Shown here one piece after another: positions 31,297-34,957 of a DNA stretch of 34,957 nucleotides (within the stretch, counting starts at the first letter, position 1; each line of letters starts with the position of its first letter). Source of the stretch: Metabacillus rhizolycopersici (GTDB lineage: Bacteria > Bacillota > Bacilli > Bacillales > Bacillaceae); the NCBI RefSeq assembly GCF_020075705.1, contig NZ_JAIQUM010000058.1:1-34957 (forward strand), in the 5' to 3' direction. Below the pieces are notes generated by a model that had not been told where the DNA came from, did no database searches, and worked only from the letters and a program-made list of their open reading frames with translations. The position numbers were made by a program, and so were the translations under genes.

Positions 31297-32658
31297 CAAC
31301 TCGTCAACATATTTTCGTATTTTTCGATTTGCGGTTGATTGACTAATTCCTAATTTTTTACTCAATTTAACGCTACTAGGATATTTCTTGTACATCTGTA
31401 TAAAAAACTCTTTTTCTACGCTTTCCAAGTATTCATTCAACGTCATATCTTGCGCCTTTTTGGATGGCTCTCCGTTTGTCGTATCTTCAACGATCTCAAG
31501 GTCGATTTCTTTTGCCTCTGTCGTTACAACTGCTTTCTCTATAAAGTTACGCAATTCCCTGACGTTTCCCGGCCAATCCTGCCTGCTGAGCCAAGCTATC
31601 ATCTCCGGTGAAAAATGCTTATCCATTCCGTACTTTGTATTGAATTCTTCCGTTATTTCATAAATTAATGGAATCATTTCCTCCCTGCGCTCTCTTAGGG
31701 GTGGAATTGTCAAATTAACGACGTTAATGCGATAATACAGATCCTCTCTAAACGTTTTCTTCTGAATCATTTCTTCCAAATTTTGATTGGTAGCACAAAC
31801 AATTCTGCATTTCATCTCAATTCTTTTGCTTCCGCCGACTCTCATAAATGAGTGATTTTGTAAAACGGATAATAATTTCACCTGAAGATTCATTGGGAGC
31901 TCACCAATTTCATCCAGAAAAAGGGTTCCTCCGCCGGCACTTTCAAAATATCCTTTTTTTCCTCCCTTTCTTGCACCTGTGAAGGCTCCATCCTCATAAC
32001 CAAACAATTCAGATTCAATCAGGGATTCAGCTATGGCACCGCAGTTTATTTCAATAAACGGTTCATTTCTTCTTGATGAAAGATGGTGAATCATATGTGC
32101 GAAGCGACTTTTACCAACACCTGACTCTCCTTCCAGCAGCACGGTAATGCCTAAGCTTGCCACTTTTGATAGTACGTCAAGCACCTTTTCCATTTTGCTA
32201 TTTTTAAAGAAAAAAGGCTGCGTTGCTTTTGTTTTCAGCTCTGCTATTTCTTCTCGATATTGCTGGATGACCTTTGCCACTTGTTCATTTTCCTTTTTGA
32301 GATATTCAAATTCCGTAATATCTCTGGAAAAACTGATGGCTCCGATCATTGTATTTCGCTCATCAAAAATTGGATATCCCGAGATAATCAGCTTTCTTTT
32401 GTTCCTTGTTTCTTGAATAAGGGTTTCTTCTGTTTTATTTTTCAACACATTTACAGTAACAGATGGGGAAAAAACACCTTGTTTTTCTAAATGAAAAACA
32501 TTCTGATGAATTATTTTCTCATGTGGAATTCCAAATAAGCTTTCTGTAATTTGCCTAGTATAGAGAATATTCCCCTTAGCATCAGCAATAAAAATTTCAT
32601 CAAACGAATGTCTTAATATTTGATCTAAAATAATGTAAGCGTTATCTTTCAAATTCAT
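31294..32658 (-). CDS. Sigma-54-dependent transcriptional activator (PAS, AAA+, Fis-type HTH)
   Basis: A 454-aa enhancer-binding protein. An N-terminal PAS domain (about residues 10-125; AKGNILYTRQITESLFGIPH, SGYPIFDERNTMIGAISFSR) is followed by a short coiled coil. The AAA+ domain has Walker A LLEGESGVGKS, the sigma-54-contacting GAFTGA within YEDGAFTGARKGGKKGYFES, Walker B GGTLFLDEIGELP and the R-finger region FREDLYYRINV. A C-terminal HTH reads SKKLGISQSTANRKIRKY. It is RocR-like in architecture. GGGGG precedes ATG 32658. Lying directly upstream of a consensus sigma-54 promoter, it very likely activates the MFS-ureohydrolase operon; the PAS ligand is unknown. Confidence 0.93.
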   Translation of the reverse strand: MNLKDNAYIILDQILRHSFDEIFIADAKGNILYTRQITESLFGIPHEKIIHQNVFHLEKQGVFSPSVTVNVLKNKTEETLIQETRNKRKLIISGYPIFDERNTMIGAISFSRDITEFEYLKKENEQVAKVIQQYREEIAELKTKATQPFFFKNSKMEKVLDVLSKVASLGITVLLEGESGVGKSRFAHMIHHLSSRRNEPFIEINCGAIAESLIESELFGYEDGAFTGARKGGKKGYFESAGGGTLFLDEIGELPMNLQVKLLSVLQNHSFMRVGGSKRIEMKCRIVCATNQNLEEMIQKKTFREDLYYRINVVNLTIPPLRERREEMIPLIYEITEEFNTKYGMDKHFSPEMIAWLSRQDWPGNVRELRNFIEKAVVTTEAKEIDLEIVEDTTNGEPSKKAQDMTLNEYLESVEKEFFIQMYKKYPSSVKLSKKLGISQSTANRKIRKYVDEL

Positions 32659-32921
32659 ACCAAAACCCCCTAGTCATAATTGATTATATAGTATTCAAAA
32701 ACGACTAGTTTTTCAATTATTTTTTATTTTCTGAATTTTTATTATGAATTATTTCTTCAGTTGAGAGAATTAGAGGAATACAAAATGATTTAATGAAACT
32801 TTATTCAAAGCTACAGTTGAATTAAGAAGCAAATAAATAAGATATATGTGTTCGGAATGCTATCTCAATGGTTTATCGAATTATCAAGACCTAAAATATA
32901 AAAAGTCATAAAAAATAAAGC

Positions 32922-32955
32922 GTGGTACATATTAGTTATCTATAATATGTATCAC
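32922..32955 (-). terminator. Terminator of the GNAT gene
   Basis: GTGGTACATATTA (32922-32934) and TAATATGTATCAC (32943-32955), a 13-bp stem with one G-T pair and an 8-nt loop. On the minus strand it is followed by GCTTTATTTTTT. Apart from this hairpin, 32659-33059 contains only the presumed promoter of the activator gene and a short repeat. Confidence 0.6.
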
Positions 32956-32975
32956 CCTTTTACTTCTTGTTTAAC

Positions 32976-32998
32976 AAACGCGCCCTATTCTTGAATAA
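32976..32998. repeat. Short intergenic repeat, copy 1
   Basis: A 23-base unit beginning AAACGCGCCC and ending TTGAATAA, identical at 20 of 23 positions to 33709-33731. Located 61 bp past the GNAT stop codon. Confidence 0.5.
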
Positions 32999-33059
32999 CG
33001 AAAGTATGAAATTTGAAAAAAACACTTTATAAAGCCACATGTGTAAATCTTTTTTGCTC

Positions 33060-33578
33060 TTACTCAATACATAATTCTGAAATATCCTTCCAGCCATACG
33101 CAACATCCTCTACTATGGCTCCTCCAAACATACTAGTCCTATGAATATATTCTTTTCCTCCCATACGTTCATAAAAACCAAGTCCAGGTTTATTTTGTTT
33201 CATTACCCAAACCATCATAGAATAAATAACTTTTTCTTTAAAATGCTTGGCAATAACTGAAACCAGCTGCCTTCCTATACCTAATCCTCTAGATTCCTGT
33301 AAGAGATAAAGTGAATATAATTCTCCATCAAAATTTTTCTCATCAATGCTTTTACCTGATGCAAAACCTATAACTTTCCCTGCATCATTAATTGCAATGT
33401 AAATAAAAGGTTCATTTTCATTACTTAAAAAATCAATCCACTTTTTTTCTGCCTCTTCGTACGATAATGTGTCCAAATAATCATTAGGTACTAGACCACG
33501 ATAAGTATTCCTCCAACTATCAACATAAACCCTTGATACGCCCTTTATATCCTCTTTACTTGCTTTCCTAATTTCCAA
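33060..33578 (-). CDS. GNAT-family N-acetyltransferase
   Basis: A 172-aa acetyl-CoA-dependent acyltransferase. The N-terminal EIRKASKEDIKGVSRVYVDS with WRNTYRGLVPNDYL is common to a Bacillaceae GNAT subgroup. Motif A, the pantetheine-binding segment, is ELYSLYLLQESRGLGIGRQL near residue 87, and motif B is VWVMKQNKPGLGFYERMGG. I choose TTG 33578 because GGAGG lies 8 nt upstream; a TTG at 33593 overlaps that site. The substrate cannot be inferred, and the gene is monocistronic. Confidence 0.88.
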   Translation of the reverse strand: MEIRKASKEDIKGVSRVYVDSWRNTYRGLVPNDYLDTLSYEEAEKKWIDFLSNENEPFIYIAINDAGKVIGFASGKSIDEKNFDGELYSLYLLQESRGLGIGRQLVSVIAKHFKEKVIYSMMVWVMKQNKPGLGFYERMGGKEYIHRTSMFGGAIVEDVAYGWKDISELCIE

Positions 33579-33708
33579 GTTAAATACCTCCAAAGTAAAA
33601 CATTTAAATACTAATATTTATGATAACAATCATGCTTCAGCTCCTAGTTAGCGCAATGAATGTTACTCTATAATCTGGCTCAATACACGAAAAGACGAGT
33701 TCCTAGAT

Positions 33709-33731
33709 AAACGCGCCCGTTTTTTGAATAA
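33709..33731. repeat. Short intergenic repeat, copy 2
   Basis: The second copy of the 23-base unit at 32976, here 6 bp past the stop codon of the membrane protein gene. It can form a small AAACG/CGTTT hairpin around CGCC. Confidence 0.5.
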
Positions 33732-33737
33732 GCTAAG

Positions 33738-34565
33738 TTACCTACTTTCTGTCATAGGATACAAAGGATATTCCCATTGATGTGTACATTCTTCTAACAT
33801 ATAATACCCGCGTTCTTCATTTGGTACGACACGGGAGCATTGCTGTCTAGGTATTGCCCCCTCATCATAATCACTAGACACTTCAATCCAGCTTTGACCG
33901 GATAATTCGTCATAGCCTATTTCTAAACGGTTGCCATTTACCGTGATTGTTTGACCGCTCACTTTATTCTCTGCCATATCAATGAAAGCTTCGATATCTG
34001 CTGCATTCACTAATGATTGAGAGAGATTCAAATGTACCTCTTTCATTCCTTGCCATGTCGAGAAACGAACGATATTTTTGGTAATCCATTTTTCTCCGGC
34101 TAATCCTAAAGCATCCTCCGCACCCAATCCAACCGGATGATCTATGCCTTGAACCATCATTCTAATCGATTGATCATCAAGAAGCTTACCAATAAAACCG
34201 AACCTTGTCTTATAAAAATTATAAAAATATGTCGTTTCACCTAGCGTAAAGTGACGGTATTCTATTACGAGCGATTGCTGATTATGGGGAGAATCGATCT
34301 TCGTATAGCTATAATCCGCTAACCATACTAAAAAACCATGTATCAGCAAAATTGGAATACTTAGGATCAAGCCTACGATTGTCCATAAATTATGATAACG
34401 GGAAGAACGAAAGCCGATTACGGCTAAAACAATAATATTAATCGCTAAAGGAATCACATAACCTATTGGTTTTAAGAAAAGAATAAAATAGTCTGTTAGA
34501 TACATGATGATAAGCATCAAGTTCATTGCACCTAACAGAATCAATGTCCATTTTGTTTTCGTCAT
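33738..34565 (-). CDS. Membrane protein of unknown function
   Basis: A 275-aa protein. Three hydrophobic segments occupy the first 85 residues (WTLILLGAMNLMLIIMYLTD; FLKPIGYVIPLAINIIVLAV; NLWTIVGLILSIPILLIHGF). A soluble domain of about 190 residues follows (SLVIEYRHFTLGETTYFYNF, VHLNLSQSLVNAADIEAFID, WIEVSSDYDEGAIPRQQ). There is no signal-peptidase site or catalytic motif. The odd number of spans suggests the C-terminal domain is outside the cell if the N-terminus is inside. GGGG lies 8 nt before ATG 34565. I do not recognise the family. Confidence 0.75.
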   Translation of the reverse strand: MTKTKWTLILLGAMNLMLIIMYLTDYFILFLKPIGYVIPLAINIIVLAVIGFRSSRYHNLWTIVGLILSIPILLIHGFLVWLADYSYTKIDSPHNQQSLVIEYRHFTLGETTYFYNFYKTRFGFIGKLLDDQSIRMMVQGIDHPVGLGAEDALGLAGEKWITKNIVRFSTWQGMKEVHLNLSQSLVNAADIEAFIDMAENKVSGQTITVNGNRLEIGYDELSGQSWIEVSSDYDEGAIPRQQCSRVVPNEERGYYMLEECTHQWEYPLYPMTESR

Positions 34566-34687
34566 CGCAGATTCCCCATTTTCATATCATGATATTTGGC
34601 GAAGGAGTGACCAATACTTCTTTAATTTTAACCTTATTAAGCACCACCAACATATCGGCAATTTTACACCTAATAAAATATCAAGTT

Positions 34688-34727
34688 AAAAAAGTCGATT
34701 TCCTGTACGTTAAGGAATCGACTTTTT
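34688..34727. terminator. Terminator after malate synthase G
   Basis: AAAAAGTCGATT (34689-34700) and AATCGACTTTTT (34716-34727), a 12-bp stem with a 15-nt loop and T-runs for both directions. It lies about 100 bp past the glcB stop on the minus strand. Confidence 0.75.
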
Positions 34728-34825
34728 GATGATTATTATTTTAATTCAAGATCCTTATGATTATTTATAACTTCTCTAATGTTTTTCATTATATATAAAT
34801 GACTAGCATGCCCCTGCATGTTAAT

Positions 34826-34957
34826 TTATCGTTTTACTGCAAATTTCGCCTTTGCTTCGATCCGTCTGCGGTGCAATATCGGCTCTGTATATCCACTTGG
34901 CTGATCATAACCTTTAAATACTAGATCGCAAGCTGCTTGGAATGCTACAGAGTTATC
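34826..34957 (-). CDS. glcB: Malate synthase G, C-terminal end (partial)
   Basis: The last 43 codons of a gene entering from the right edge: [20 protein letters not shown] then [20 protein letters not shown] and VKR before TAA 34826-34828. [19 protein letters not shown] is the conserved carboxy-terminus of malate synthase G, which condenses glyoxylate with acetyl-CoA. Only this tail is visible, so intactness cannot be judged. Confidence 0.8.
   Translation of the reverse strand, partial: DNSVAFQAACDLVFKGYDQPSGYTEPILHRRRIEAKAKFAVKR

Noticed and set aside
1..34957. CRISPR array, tRNA genes, prophage or conjugation genes
   Set aside because: No regularly spaced repeats, cloverleaf sequences or phage/conjugative proteins were seen.

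Overview
The window reads as the chromosome of a low-GC Gram-positive endospore-former of the family Bacillaceae (Bacillus, Peribacillus or a close relative). The evidence is a class III fructose-1,6-bisphosphatase, a B-type RNase P RNA, Spx, a SinI-family small protein, a YkvS/DUF2187 protein, strong GGAGG ribosome binding sites, frequent TTG/GTG starts and U-tailed intrinsic terminators. Nearly every gene is on the minus strand. The exceptions are rnpB, a DMT transporter, one DoxX gene and an IclR regulator.

Layout. 1-793: 5' part of fbp. 1723-7126: a sugar operon transcribed DeoR regulator, PFK-like kinase, lipoprotein binding protein, two permeases; it has no ABC ATPase and is interrupted by an intergenic repeat. 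7208-7691: decayed LXG toxin and SMI1/KNR4-like immunity fragments. 7774-11303: rhodanese, rnpB, YkvS, DMT transporter. 11608-13077: a phosphoglycerate dehydrogenase behind a ZTP riboswitch. 13254-22340 and 26276-27757: an electrophile/quinone-stress region. 22345-25940: an IclR / Gfo-Idh-MocA / MFS catabolic module. 28463-32658: an agmatinase-like ureohydrolase and an MFS transporter behind a consensus sigma-54 promoter, with a PAS-AAA+ enhancer-binding protein next to it. The right end holds a GNAT acetyltransferase, a membrane protein and the 3' end of malate synthase G.

The most interesting part is the stress region. It contains an OYE, a frameshifted maleylacetate reductase, a nitroreductase, two tandem MhqO-like dioxygenases, a dead MhqD-like hydrolase, three DoxX proteins, an MhqR-like MarR repressor, an Spx paralogue, an unlisted 43-aa SinI-family protein and an azoreductase. 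Four promoters share one design: TTGACA, a 17-nt spacer, a -10 box, and an 18-bp MhqR-type palindrome starting at the next base. They precede the nitroreductase, marR, the sinI-like/spx pair and doxX-azoR. Two more palindromes lie before mhqP and the mhqO pair. This wires a global redox regulator (Spx) and a SinI-like protein into an MhqR regulon, which I do not know from the B. subtilis model.

The region also shows ongoing decay: an SDR tail, a VOC tail, a transposase fragment, toxin remnants, a hydrolase with two stops and no catalytic His, and a maleylacetate reductase with a small frame-breaking deletion.
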